This document shows positions 30,582 through 40,191 of a stretch of 64,000 bases of DNA, piece by piece. A model generated the notes under the pieces. That model saw only the letters and a program-made list of their open reading frames with translations, searched no databases and was not told the origin of the DNA. The DNA lies in contig NZ_JAHKRS010000005.1 of assembly GCF_018863235.1 (NCBI RefSeq), positions 273,276-337,275 of the forward strand, in the 5' to 3' direction. Position numbers and translations under genes: made by a program. Each line of letters opens with the position of its first letter. Positions within the stretch are counted from its first letter, which is position 1. Source of the stretch: Pseudomaricurvus albidus (GTDB taxonomy: Bacteria; Pseudomonadota; Gammaproteobacteria; Pseudomonadales; Cellvibrionaceae).

Positions 30582-31775
30582 ATGACAGATTTTGATGACC
30601 CTTATCTCGATGCAGGTATAGATACGCTGGCGGTACGCTATGGCCAAACCCGCACGCCCGAAGGCGAGCACAGCGAACCTATCTTTACGACATCCAGTTA
30701 TGTGTTTGATTCTGCAGCCGCAGCGGCTGCGCGTTTCAGTGGTGAAGACCCCGGAAATGTCTACTCTCGCTATACCAACCCGACCGTGCGTATGTTTCAG
30801 GACCGGATTGCTGCACTGGAAGGCGGGGAGGCCGCGGTGGCTACAGCTTCGGGCATGGCTGCGATTCTCAGCACATGCATGTCGCTGTTAAAAGCCGGTG
30901 ATCATGTGGTTTGCTCGCGCAGTGTGTTTGGCACCACTACGGCCATGTTCAATCGTTACTTCAAAAAGTTCGGTGTGGACGTAACCTTTGTTACTGCAAC
31001 CGATTTGGCTGAGTGGGAAGCATCGATTACCAACAAAACCCGTTTGTTGTTCCTCGAAACTCCATCCAACCCTCTTTGTGATGTGGTGGATATCAAGGCC
31101 CTGTCCGCAATCGCCAGACGTCATGACAGCCTGTTGGTCGTGGACAACTGTTTCTGTACCCCGGCGTTGCAAAAGCCTCTCGAGCTGGGTGCGGACATCG
31201 TCGTGCACTCGGCGACCAAGTATTTGGACGGTCAGGGACGCTGTGTCGGTGGTGTTGTTGTTGGGCCTAAAGAATACATGGATGAACTGGTCGTTTTCTT
31301 GCGTACTTGTGGTCCGAGCATGAGCCCGTTTAATGCGTGGGTTTTTCTCAAGGGGCTCGAAACCCTTCGCCTGCGTATGGATGCCCATTCCGCTAACGCT
31401 CTTGAACTGGCCGAGTGGCTGGATGCACAGCCACAAATTGAGCAGGTCTATTATGCGGGGTTGAAAGATCATCCAGGGCACGAGTTGGCAGCACAACAGC
31501 AACGAGGTTTCGGCGGAGTACTGTCCTTTAAGGTGAAAGGCGATAAAGCCGCTGCCTGGCGTTTTATCGACGCGACCAGGATTATGTCGGTTACGGCAAA
31601 TCTGGGCGATGCCAAAACAACCATCGTACACCCGGATACAACGACCCATGGGCGTTTGTCGGACGAAGAAAAAGCGCAGGCAGGTATCACCCAGAATCTG
31701 ATACGAGTGTCTGTAGGTCTGGAAGATGTCAAAGATCTGAAAGCTGATTTGCAGCGGGGCATTAATGCTTTGTGA
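30582..31775 (+). CDS. metZ: O-succinylhomoserine sulfhydrylase
   Basis: 397-residue PLP enzyme of the Cys/Met metabolism (gamma-family) fold; makes homocysteine from O-succinylhomoserine and sulfide. The PLP lysine is Lys213 in VVHSATKYLDGQG. The N-terminus DTLAVRYGQTRTPEGEHSEP is typical of MetZ, and purF-metZ adjacency matches Pseudomonas. ATG 30582 has AGAGAG upstream; an in-frame TTG at 30558 is less likely. Cystathionine gamma-synthase is the main alternative, but the local synteny favours MetZ. Confidence 0.93.
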   Translation: MTDFDDPYLDAGIDTLAVRYGQTRTPEGEHSEPIFTTSSYVFDSAAAAAARFSGEDPGNVYSRYTNPTVRMFQDRIAALEGGEAAVATASGMAAILSTCMSLLKAGDHVVCSRSVFGTTTAMFNRYFKKFGVDVTFVTATDLAEWEASITNKTRLLFLETPSNPLCDVVDIKALSAIARRHDSLLVVDNCFCTPALQKPLELGADIVVHSATKYLDGQGRCVGGVVVGPKEYMDELVVFLRTCGPSMSPFNAWVFLKGLETLRLRMDAHSANALELAEWLDAQPQIEQVYYAGLKDHPGHELAAQQQRGFGGVLSFKVKGDKAAAWRFIDATRIMSVTANLGDAKTTIVHPDTTTHGRLSDEEKAQAGITQNLIRVSVGLEDVKDLKADLQRGINAL

Positions 31776-31815
31776 GTGTGTCATATTGAGCACTTGATCT
31801 GTACTCAATCACTCA
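31773..31815 (+). repeat. Nested inverted repeats between metZ and moxR
   Basis: TGAGTG (31773-31778)/CACTCA (31810-31815) enclose ATTGAG (31785-31790)/CTCAAT (31804-31809). The outer left arm includes the metZ stop. There is no T-run, so it is not a classic terminator. Confidence 0.4.
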
Positions 31816-31837
31816 GGAGATAGAGCAGTCACTATTT

Positions 31838-32758
31838 ATGGATAAATTGATAAAAGCCCTGATCGCAGACATTGGCGAGGTTTTATTGGGGAAAGAAGAG
31901 CAGGTCAAGATGGCTTTAACCTGTCTCTTTGCCCGTGGACATCTGTTACTGGAAGACTTGCCGGGTATGGGGAAAACCACGTTAGCCCATGCTCTGGCCA
32001 ATGTGCTGGGGTTGGAATACAACCGGGTTCAGTTTACCAGTGACTTGTTGCCATCGGATATTCTGGGGGTTTCTGTATTTGATCGCGGCGCCAACAGTTT
32101 TACCTTTCATCCGGGGCCGGTTTTTACACAGATTCTACTGGCCGATGAAATCAATCGTACGACCCCGAAAACCCAGAGTGCCTTACTGGAAGCCATGGCT
32201 GAGTATCAGGTGACGGTAGAAGGTGAAACCCGGGAATTGCCCGAACCTTTCTTTGTTATTGCCACTCAGAACCCTTCCAGCCAGTCAGGTACCTTTCCGT
32301 TACCTGAGTCCCAGTTGGACCGTTTTCTGATGCGTATTGAACTGGGTTATCCGAATCCGGAAGCGGAGATGGCAATTTTCAAGGGAATTGATCCTGCCAG
32401 ACGTATGGCAAGTCTCAAACCTCGTCTCAGTCTGGCTCAGCTAAAAGCCATACAGGCGAAGGTCGATGACGTGCAGGCCAGTGACGCACTACTGGCTTAT
32501 CTCCAGCGACTGGTAAATTTTACCCGCTCCTCGGCCGATTTTGCTTACGGACTATCAACACGTGGGGCGTTGGCGTTGCTTCGATGCGCCAAAACCTGGG
32601 CGATGATTCATGGCCGTGGGCATGTGTTACCGGAAGATATTCAACAGGTGATGCCGGCGGTCGCGGCTCATCGATTGCGAGATGCTGCGGACTATGGCGA
32701 CCAAAGCGGTTATGCCCTGGTCGACAAGGTGCTCAGCAGTGTGGATGTACTGGGCTAA
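31838..32758 (+). CDS. MoxR-type AAA+ ATPase
   Basis: 306-residue AAA+ ATPase of the MoxR class. The Walker A GMGKTT starts at residue 43, Walker B is ILLADEINRTTPKTQSALLEAM, sensor 1 is IATQNP, and the C-terminal lid has STRGALALLRCAKTWA. MoxR proteins act as chaperones for VWA-domain partners, and their genes are normally followed by DUF58 and transglutaminase-type genes. Here none follows: the gene ends 52 bases from the T6SS locus on the opposite strand. It is thus an orphan, perhaps because the operon was cut by a rearrangement. Confidence 0.93.
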   Translation: MDKLIKALIADIGEVLLGKEEQVKMALTCLFARGHLLLEDLPGMGKTTLAHALANVLGLEYNRVQFTSDLLPSDILGVSVFDRGANSFTFHPGPVFTQILLADEINRTTPKTQSALLEAMAEYQVTVEGETRELPEPFFVIATQNPSSQSGTFPLPESQLDRFLMRIELGYPNPEAEMAIFKGIDPARRMASLKPRLSLAQLKAIQAKVDDVQASDALLAYLQRLVNFTRSSADFAYGLSTRGALALLRCAKTWAMIHGRGHVLPEDIQQVMPAVAAHRLRDAADYGDQSGYALVDKVLSSVDVLG

Positions 32759-32791
32759 CCTGTACTGGGCTAAGACGTGCTGGGCTAAAAT
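32747..32791 (+). repeat. Three 15-bp tandem units at the moxR stop
   Basis: Units starting at 32747, 32762 and 32777 share GTACTGGGCTAA (third: GTGCTGGGCTAA). The first contains the last codons and stop of moxR, so its Val-Leu-Gly-stop end is repeated three times. It sits exactly in the moxR/T6SS junction. Confidence 0.8.
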
Positions 32792-32810
32792 GCCCGGCAC
32801 GGTCTACATC

Positions 32811-34322
32811 TTAATTCCAGGGCGTGCTCAGGGCACCGCTAAAATGCAGTGACTTGAGCTGCGGAATGACGACTTTATCCTGTTGGTGAACCGATCTCAC
32901 CGTGCACAGTCCCTGTTTACTGAATTCCTGTGCAGCGGAGTCCGTTAACAGGGTTTCGGCACACGGTTTGATATAGGTTTCACTGGCGTCACGATAATGA
33001 TGCAACGCCAGATCCTCAATTTGCCTGCTTTGCAGGGGTTCTATCTCCGAGCCGCCCTGCAAATAATGCTGGCAAAGCAGCAGTGTCACCAGATAACCAC
33101 TATTACCCCACAGATAGTAGCGATGGCTGTTATCGTGTCCCAATTCCTCAAAGTCAAAACAATCGGTTGTTGAAGTGTCTTTGCCGTAGGGCAGGCGCAG
33201 CATAAAGCGTGGGCTTGCAGCGATAACGTGTTGGCTGCCGGAGTAGTCGCGCACGGCTTCCCAGCCGCTGATAAAATCCTTGTCCAGGGAGTATTGCCAT
33301 TCGTGCGGATCAACGGGGCCGGCCAGGCTGGGGAAGCCTGCCAGAGCACTGCTGGCGCCACAGATAAAGCAACTGCCGGTAGACTCGGCAATTGTGCCCA
33401 TGTCTACGACCAGACCCAGGTCATCCTGGTTTTCGGTCAAATAAAAATCGCCCAGTACAATATTGTAGGGTGAGTCACCCTCGCTGGTTTGGGAAGACAC
33501 CAAACGGTGGAATATCTGCGCCTGCTCCAGATCGTCATTGGCCTGATGGAGGTCAGCCAGCAGTTCGTCTTTGGTGATGTCAATCAGGTGGATTTCAATG
33601 CTGCTGCCAAGATCAAGGCGCTTGATCAGTGTCTGCACGCTGCGCCAGGTGGCTTCCAGTTCCTGATAAGCGCTGTGATGCATAATACTGCGCATGGTCT
33701 GGTTGGTGGCCTGAGTCACGGCATCCAGCAGGTCTGCCTGGCGCGGATCTTCTGGCTCTTGCAGGTAAGGCGCCACAATGCTGTTAATCAGACGATTCAC
33801 TTCAGTGTCGGCAGAGGGCGGTTCTGAAATGTTGCTGAGGATGGATTCCAGAATGGACTCGCTGGATTGAGCTGCCACTGAAGTAGAATACTGGGTGCTG
33901 GTTGCCTGAGTTTGAGGCAGCCAACTCTGAATCTCACTGGCGGCTTGCTCAAACTGTTCGGGATCAAGCAGCTTTTTGTTGAGTTCGATAAACTCTTTGA
34001 ACATCGGTACACGACTGTACAAATAGTCCGGGTGCAGGTCATCAAACTCCATAAAAGAAATAGGCTTGTCGCAAATGGGCAGCTGCAGGCGTATGTTCAA
34101 GCGGGAAAAAATCAACTCGAAATTGTCTTTGTTTACCACATAACCCGGGCGGGTGTGGATCTGGTCAGGTGAGAATTCGTTACGGCTTTTACGACCGCTA
34201 AAGTCACCCAGAATGGCAACTTTAAGACGTGTTTGAGAGTCTGTGAAGACGGGTTGCTGCGGTGTGTCGTCAGACAATGCGTGAAAAACGGTGCTGCCGG
34301 TATTAATACTGGCTCGGGACAT
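32811..34322 (-). CDS. TssB-TssC fusion-like T6SS sheath paralog
   Basis: 503 residues, last gene of the T6SS cluster. Residues about 30-125 align by eye with TssB (KVAILGDFSGRKSR, VNKDNF, SFMEFDDLHPDYLYSRVPMF, corresponding to [14 protein letters not shown] and [17 protein letters not shown] in the cluster's own TssB). A spacer of about 70 residues follows. Residues about 195-460 align with TssC (LEATWRSVQTLI, YNIVLGDFYLT, FICGASSALAGF, LPYGKD). It ends soon after the region matching Tss[11 protein letters not shown], so it lacks the last ~110 residues of TssC, including the MARDKVGS segment. A normal polymerising sheath subunit is therefore unlikely; a sheath accessory or capping role is possible. 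Function unknown. Confidence 0.82.
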   Translation of the reverse strand: MSRASINTGSTVFHALSDDTPQQPVFTDSQTRLKVAILGDFSGRKSRNEFSPDQIHTRPGYVVNKDNFELIFSRLNIRLQLPICDKPISFMEFDDLHPDYLYSRVPMFKEFIELNKKLLDPEQFEQAASEIQSWLPQTQATSTQYSTSVAAQSSESILESILSNISEPPSADTEVNRLINSIVAPYLQEPEDPRQADLLDAVTQATNQTMRSIMHHSAYQELEATWRSVQTLIKRLDLGSSIEIHLIDITKDELLADLHQANDDLEQAQIFHRLVSSQTSEGDSPYNIVLGDFYLTENQDDLGLVVDMGTIAESTGSCFICGASSALAGFPSLAGPVDPHEWQYSLDKDFISGWEAVRDYSGSQHVIAASPRFMLRLPYGKDTSTTDCFDFEELGHDNSHRYYLWGNSGYLVTLLLCQHYLQGGSEIEPLQSRQIEDLALHHYRDASETYIKPCAETLLTDSAAQEFSKQGLCTVRSVHQQDKVVIPQLKSLHFSGALSTPWN

Positions 34323-34404
34323 GATTCGGCCTCAGTTTGTGTTGCCGGCACCTGCGAGGCAGGAGCCAGCTATAAGAGTGTTTGGGTGATAATGACGCCC
34401 GGTA

Positions 34405-37128
34405 TCAGGCGTCGGCTTCTTCGGCTGTCTCTGGCTCGGCAGCTCCGGAACCGTTCACATTGTGAGTGGTGTCCAGCTGGTAAGTGAATTCACCCTCGTC
34501 ATCGACACCCACATGGATGCGGGTAATCACTTCGTCATTTGCCAGTTTCTCCAGACATTCACCCGCAAGAGAAGGGAGAAGTGTGCGGTTCAAAATGGTT
34601 TCGATATTTCGGGCACCGGTATCGGATTCCTGACAGCGAGCGACAATATGAAGCAGAACATCTTCATCGTAGGAGAAATCCGCGGCGTAGTGACTGTGTA
34701 CGCGATTTCCAATTTTGCTCATATTGATTGCGGCAATCTTCATCAGATCCTCGTCATCCAGCGGGTAATAGGAAATGACGTTGGTTCGACCAAGAAACGC
34801 AGGTTTAAAGTGCTGCAACAGGTAAGGACGGATATTGTCGAGCAGTACATCGGGTTCCGGTTTTTCTTCTACCTGTTCCATGATGGCTCGAATGGCCTCT
34901 TCACCGGCATTGGAGGTCATGATGATAACGGTATTTTTGAAATCGATATCGCGACCTTCGCCATCCTTGATGGTGCCCTTGTCAAACAGGTTGTAGAAAA
35001 TGTCCTGAACACCCGGGTGGGCTTTCTCCATCTCATCCAGAAGAATCACTGAGTAAGGCTTGCGGCGAGCTGCCTCGGTTAGAACTCCGCCTTCACCGTA
35101 GCCCACGTAACCCGGAGGAGAGCCCAGCAGCATGGATACCTTGTGTTCTTCTTTAAATTCAGACATGTTGATGGTGGTGATGTTCTGCTCGCCACCGAAC
35201 AATTGATCGGCCAGTGCCAGCGCTGTTTCGGTTTTACCAACACCACTGGTGCCGCAGAACAGGAAGACACCCACGGGTTTGCGAGGGTCGGTCAGTCCTG
35301 CGCGAGAGGTGCGAATGGCCTGGGCGACAGCTTCTAGAGCATGGGGTTGACCAATAACACGCCTGCCCAGGTTCGAGGCGATGTTTTGCACCGCAGTAAT
35401 TTCATTGCTGACCATTTTGCCGACAGGGATACCCGTCCAGTTGGCGATGACTTCTGCGATGGCCTGTTCGTCGACGTAAGGTTGCATCAGCGGGTTTTCG
35501 CCCTGAATCAGGTGCAGTTTCCCGGTGAGGTCCTTGAGGGCTTGCTTCAGGGTTTCAGGATCTTCTGGTTCTGCATCAGACTCGGCAGTGTCGGCGGTCT
35601 GCATAAACTGCTGGTCAATTTTCTCCCGTATCTCACGGATCTGGCTGATGAGATCCCTCTCTTGTTGGAACTGCTCTTGCAGAACCGCAAGGGTATCCTG
35701 GGCATTGCTGAGTTCCTGCTCCAGCGCCTCAAGACGTTCCTTGTGGCCGTCAGTGGCTGCGTGTTCCCGCTGGAGAGAGCTCTTGGTGGCTTCAGCCCGC
35801 TGAATGCGACGTTGGCAGTCTTCAATGGCGCCGGGCGTGGAAGACTGGCTCAGAGACACTCTGGCACAGGCGGTATCCAGCAAGCTGACCGATTTGTCGG
35901 GCAGCTGGCGGCCAGGAATATAGCGATGTGACAGACACACAGACGCAATGATGGCTTCGTCGAGAATACGAACCTTGTGGTGTTCCTGCAGGGAAACAGA
36001 GATTCCGCGCATCATATCAATGGCTTTTTCTTCATCGGGCTCTTCAACCTTAACCACCTGGAAGCGGCGGGTAAGGGCGGGATCCCGTTCGAAATACTTT
36101 TTGTATTCGGCCCAGGTGGTGGCGGCGATGGTGCGTAACTCACCACGGGCAAGGGCGGGTTTCAACAGGTTGGCGGCATCACCTTGTCCCTCTTTACCTC
36201 CGGCACCGATCATGGTGTGTGCTTCATCAATAAACAGAATGATGGGGGTAATGGATGCGCGAACTTCTTCAATCACCGACTTGAGGCGGTTTTCGAATTC
36301 ACCTTTGACGCTGGCACCAGCCTGCAACAATCCCAGATCCAGAGTGCGAACTGCAACTCCCTTTAAGGGATCCGGCACGTCGCCCTGTGCGATTCGGAGA
36401 GCAAAACCTTCAACAACAGCTGTCTTACCGACGCCAGCTTCACCGGTAAGAATGGGGTTGTTCTGACGGCGACGGGTTAGGATGTCGATACACTGACGGA
36501 TTTCTTCATCACGTCCCAATACGGGATCGATTTCACCCTTCTGAGCACGATCAGTCAGGTTGATGGTGTACTTGTCCAGAGCAGGTGACTTGGAGGCTTT
36601 TACCGGTGTTGCAGAAGCTCCATCGACCGCAGCAGACTGGGCTTCTGCGCTTTCCTGTGTGCTGCCTACGATAGAGCGGGCAGTCTCACGCAATGATTCA
36701 GGGGCGATATCACCTAAAACTTTACAGGAACTCACGAGCGCATGACGTGATTGTTCATTAAGGAGCAGGGCTGCCAGAAGGTGGCCTGAAGATATAACCT
36801 GATGACCGTAATCGACCGAAGCAATCAGCCAGGCATTTTTTGCGGCATCCACAATAGTGGGTGACAGGGCAGCGGGACGGCTGCTGCCACTTTTGAATTT
36901 TGCAATCGCGTGAGCCAACTGCTTGGCCAGCTCAGCCGCGTTGACTTCGTGCTTATCCAGCAGAGTCAGGAAATCTGTGTTACCGGAATCCAGGATTTTC
37001 AATAACCAGTGTTCCAACTCAACATTGTAGTGGGTATGGGCCAGACAGATACCCGCTGCCCCTTCAAGGCTATCGCGCATCACCGGGGTCATTTTATCGA
37101 CCAGTGACTTGAGGTTTACATGGATCAT
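34405..37128 (-). CDS. clpV: T6SS ATPase ClpV/TssH
   Basis: 907-residue Clp/Hsp100 ATPase that disassembles contracted TssB/TssC sheaths. There is an N-terminal Clp-N domain, a first AAA+ module with Walker A GEAGVGKT (229-236) and Walker B LFIDEAH, a middle coiled coil (about 430-520), and a second AAA+ module (CGTSGVGKTETALALA, ILLDEMEKAHPGV). The second Walker A has Thr where ClpB has Pro, as is common in ClpV. AAAGGAAC precedes the ATG. The gene is 114 bases downstream of tssG and 82 bases upstream of the TssB/TssC fusion gene. Confidence 0.97.
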   Translation of the reverse strand: MIHVNLKSLVDKMTPVMRDSLEGAAGICLAHTHYNVELEHWLLKILDSGNTDFLTLLDKHEVNAAELAKQLAHAIAKFKSGSSRPAALSPTIVDAAKNAWLIASVDYGHQVISSGHLLAALLLNEQSRHALVSSCKVLGDIAPESLRETARSIVGSTQESAEAQSAAVDGASATPVKASKSPALDKYTINLTDRAQKGEIDPVLGRDEEIRQCIDILTRRRQNNPILTGEAGVGKTAVVEGFALRIAQGDVPDPLKGVAVRTLDLGLLQAGASVKGEFENRLKSVIEEVRASITPIILFIDEAHTMIGAGGKEGQGDAANLLKPALARGELRTIAATTWAEYKKYFERDPALTRRFQVVKVEEPDEEKAIDMMRGISVSLQEHHKVRILDEAIIASVCLSHRYIPGRQLPDKSVSLLDTACARVSLSQSSTPGAIEDCQRRIQRAEATKSSLQREHAATDGHKERLEALEQELSNAQDTLAVLQEQFQQERDLISQIREIREKIDQQFMQTADTAESDAEPEDPETLKQALKDLTGKLHLIQGENPLMQPYVDEQAIAEVIANWTGIPVGKMVSNEITAVQNIASNLGRRVIGQPHALEAVAQAIRTSRAGLTDPRKPVGVFLFCGTSGVGKTETALALADQLFGGEQNITTINMSEFKEEHKVSMLLGSPPGYVGYGEGGVLTEAARRKPYSVILLDEMEKAHPGVQDIFYNLFDKGTIKDGEGRDIDFKNTVIIMTSNAGEEAIRAIMEQVEEKPEPDVLLDNIRPYLLQHFKPAFLGRTNVISYYPLDDEDLMKIAAINMSKIGNRVHSHYAADFSYDEDVLLHIVARCQESDTGARNIETILNRTLLPSLAGECLEKLANDEVITRIHVGVDDEGEFTYQLDTTHNVNGSGAAEPETAEEADA

Positions 37129-37242
37129 AGTCAGTTCCTTTGATGTCTTTGTTATTGCTTGTAGTTAAAAAGAAAGTTAAGTGTCGAACAGTTAAGAAAC
37201 CGTCATGCATTAACGGTCAATGCTCATTGAGTTCTATTGTCG

Positions 37243-38382
37243 TTAGCCGGTGAGTGGCAAACTGTCTTCGGGTGGATCAATATCCTGTGACAGGCGAATT
37301 AATGTCATCTGCTCATCGTCAGTTTGATGGGACATATGACTGTTCCACCCCAGCAAAGGCTGGTAGTCAGGATCATTCGACAATTGCACCGGAGGTACTT
37401 CACGGTCGCTCAGGGTCACCTCTATGTCAAAGTCCAGTTCACTGCCGACACTGAAATGTATGAAAGACTTAAGCGCTTCGAGCTTCCTGGAGCCAGGAGC
37501 AATATTCATAAATTCCTGATAGGGCAGAGGGTCAATTTCGACAGTGAATTTGTTTTGAATTTGATAACAGCTGGAACCCAAAACAGCATTGGTTCCCAGT
37601 ACATTGTTGAGTCCTCTGGGCGCTTCAGGTCCGGGAAGTCTCGTTTGAACGTCTTCAGTTAAATCCTGCCATTGGCCCTGAAACTGTTTGATCGTCACAT
37701 CGATACCAAAGTACTGTTTGATCATTCCCTTCAAACCTACGGCTGTGCAGACCGGGCGTGACAGATGGCCACAAAAACCGGCCAGTGCTTCATCGGGTAC
37801 AGGCAGGCGATAAGACAGTTCTTTGGTTCCCAAACCTGCCAGAGAGAGTAAAGCATCGGTGAACAGGTCATTTCGCTGTTGCCCCTGTTGCTGTGAGCGC
37901 TCGAAGTTGGCAGGTAACTGATACTTGTGCCATGCCTGGTAATACATAGAAATGGCACGGTGATTAAACAAGTCCAGATAATCTTTGAGCGCGGAGTTCT
38001 TCTTGCGCAGTTCCTGCAGAACAATTTCTGACAGATAATAGGGCATCACACCCTGACTGCCCGTCAGCCCCATGAAATTAACCAGCATTTCCCACTGTTT
38101 TTCCGCTCGATGACTATCGCTTTCATCATCGATTAATTTCTCGCTGATCTTTTCGATATCGGCAGCCTGAAAAGACAGCTGTGGACGGTTTTTAAAGCGT
38201 ACGACTTCACGGCTGGGTAATACATCCTGTGCAACCGGCTCGGTGGCATAGTGGTATTCCCGAGGATCGAGCGCGGAAATACGTTCCAGCAGACGCACAG
38301 CCTGAAAAAAGTCGAAGCGATAGGGTTCAGTCGCCAGTTGATCGACTACAGCAAGGCTTTTTCGCCGGCGCGTGGTGGCCAT
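37243..38382 (-). CDS. tssG: T6SS baseplate protein TssG
   Basis: 379 residues. The N-terminal PYRFDFFQAVRLLERIS is the hallmark of TssG (ImpH/VasB), followed by EVVRFKNRPQLSFQAADIEKI, GLTGSQGVMPYYLSE and FNHRAISMYYQAW. TssG joins two TssF and one TssE in each baseplate wedge. It overlaps the end of tssF by 37 bases on the same strand. Confidence 0.95.
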   Translation of the reverse strand: MATTRRRKSLAVVDQLATEPYRFDFFQAVRLLERISALDPREYHYATEPVAQDVLPSREVVRFKNRPQLSFQAADIEKISEKLIDDESDSHRAEKQWEMLVNFMGLTGSQGVMPYYLSEIVLQELRKKNSALKDYLDLFNHRAISMYYQAWHKYQLPANFERSQQQGQQRNDLFTDALLSLAGLGTKELSYRLPVPDEALAGFCGHLSRPVCTAVGLKGMIKQYFGIDVTIKQFQGQWQDLTEDVQTRLPGPEAPRGLNNVLGTNAVLGSSCYQIQNKFTVEIDPLPYQEFMNIAPGSRKLEALKSFIHFSVGSELDFDIEVTLSDREVPPVQLSNDPDYQPLLGWNSHMSHQTDDEQMTLIRLSQDIDPPEDSLPLTG

Positions 38383-40178
38383 CGCTTGAGCTCTCCATCT
38401 TTACCGGATAGTGTTGCTACCAGGCGGGTGAATGAATTGATTGAGCAGTACAGACCCAGGAAACGCTCCAGAACACTGGCAAACAACAGAGGACTGGTGC
38501 CAGCCAGCATCATGGAGTCCAGTTCCAGCTGTACCTCGGTGCCCCGACACATGGCGACAGTGTCTTCAATCTGAATGGGCGCAGTAATGGATTTGGTTTG
38601 CAGTTTCTGGATTGACTCAATCATGTTCCGCGTAGCGGAAGAGTCTTTAAAGTCGTACAGGCGGAGGATTTCCTTGAGGGCGTCACAGGAGCTTGCCCCA
38701 TTACTGAGTGACAAGTGATTCAGATTCAGATGGGAAATCAGTCGCCAATAACCCCGCTCACGTTGTGGTGGTCGTAGGGTCGCCGTCGGAGAGACAATCG
38801 AAGAGATTCTCTCGGTTGGTGCATCGCCATCAACAAGGTGGAACAGGGGTTGACCGCCATTAGTCGGTAATTTCTTAGGCAGGTTGCGGTTGGTACAGGT
38901 CAATTTCAGATCAAGCGTTTTGTTACTCACCTTGTGAGGATTGAAATTTAGATCGACCAGTGAAAGCTCAATTTCGGAAGCGTGCTCATTACGATGCTCA
39001 CCTTCGATAACAGTTTTTCGTCGACTGAACCAAAAGGCGCTTTGGTCGTCAGCGTTTTGAGCGTGCTGAATACCGTAAAAGGGACGGTAAGCTGTATAAC
39101 TTCCTTCCTGATCAGTGGCCCCGACAGAATCAATACTGTATATCTCTGTCGAGTCAGAGCGTCTGGCATCCGGAATGACAGTGTACTCGTACTGAGTTTG
39201 TGTCAGAGGAATCGGATCTGCACTTTGTGAAAACAGGTTGATGCATGGAGTACAGCCCAGTGTGAAGATTTTTGCAGAGATTTGATGTTCCAGTTCAGAG
39301 TTACTGTCCTGTAAGTAAAAGTACAGGTTCAGTTTGTCTGTGTACTCAGCGGTAATCGCAGAATCAAGCTGGGTGATGTCCAGAAACTGGAATTTTTCAG
39401 GGAAGGCAAAGTATTCGGTTAATAAGCGATAGCCTGTAAATGAGTGATTCGGATACGGTAAAAGGCCGTCCTCTTCTTCAAAACCGACTTGCTGGATAAT
39501 ATCGCTTTCAAGAAAAACAGGGTGAGGATCCGATTCGCTGTTGGCCACAACAACTCGCAGAGTCTTGGTAAGCAGAAGGTCATAAAGCGGATGGATATGT
39601 TGAGGCTGACCCGACAGAAAGAATCTGAGTTGCTTCAGGTCGAGATCGGCAAAGCTTATCTCCGGATTTAATGTCTTGAGAGACAGCTTCAAGACTGCGC
39701 CGGCTCCAGCAATGTCATTAGAGCCAGGAGCAATAAATGGACGGGGCAACAAGGAGGCAGAATCAACGACTACGGGTGCTATATCGACAGGATAGCTGGT
39801 TTGAAAGCGACAGCTCTGCCCCTGAAATGCCTCAGTTTCAAGGGATGTATTGCGTTCGATACGCACAATTCCGTCCAGATCTTCATCCGGTGAAAACTGC
39901 ACGATATTCATTGACGGTATGGGTCTCAGATAGTGAGGGTATATGGTTTCAAGGAGAGCATCAGTCATCTCCGGGAAATCATCCGTCAGTTTTTGTTGTG
40001 TTCGGGCATTCAGATAAGCCACACCAGACAACAAACGGGCGACCAGAGGGTCGTCAACGGTATTGTCACTGAGCTGCAGGTTTGCTGCAGCAGACGGATG
40101 TTGCTTGGCGAACTCACTGGCAGATTGATGTATAAATGCGAGTTCTTTTTCGTAATGCGCTAGTAGTTTGTCACTCAT
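38346..40178 (-). CDS. tssF: T6SS baseplate protein TssF
   Basis: 610 residues from the preferred ATG. The start MSDKLLAHYEKELAFIHQSA and the later ARLLSGVAYLNARTQQKL and YPHYLRPIPSMNIVQF identify TssF (ImpG/VasA). The C-terminal part has RLVATLSGKDGELKRWPPRAG. A GTG three codons upstream is an alternative start. The start follows the tssE stop by 13 bases, so the two are coupled. Confidence 0.95.
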   Translation of the reverse strand: MSDKLLAHYEKELAFIHQSASEFAKQHPSAAANLQLSDNTVDDPLVARLLSGVAYLNARTQQKLTDDFPEMTDALLETIYPHYLRPIPSMNIVQFSPDEDLDGIVRIERNTSLETEAFQGQSCRFQTSYPVDIAPVVVDSASLLPRPFIAPGSNDIAGAGAVLKLSLKTLNPEISFADLDLKQLRFFLSGQPQHIHPLYDLLLTKTLRVVVANSESDPHPVFLESDIIQQVGFEEEDGLLPYPNHSFTGYRLLTEYFAFPEKFQFLDITQLDSAITAEYTDKLNLYFYLQDSNSELEHQISAKIFTLGCTPCINLFSQSADPIPLTQTQYEYTVIPDARRSDSTEIYSIDSVGATDQEGSYTAYRPFYGIQHAQNADDQSAFWFSRRKTVIEGEHRNEHASEIELSLVDLNFNPHKVSNKTLDLKLTCTNRNLPKKLPTNGGQPLFHLVDGDAPTERISSIVSPTATLRPPQRERGYWRLISHLNLNHLSLSNGASSCDALKEILRLYDFKDSSATRNMIESIQKLQTKSITAPIQIEDTVAMCRGTEVQLELDSMMLAGTSPLLFASVLERFLGLYCSINSFTRLVATLSGKDGELKRWPPRAGEKALL

Positions 40179-40191
40179 CAATAACACTCAT

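Noticed and set aside
35341..35931. 196-codon + strand open frame, and similar ones at 34462-35052
   Set aside because: Antisense to conserved parts of clpV; no independent evidence.
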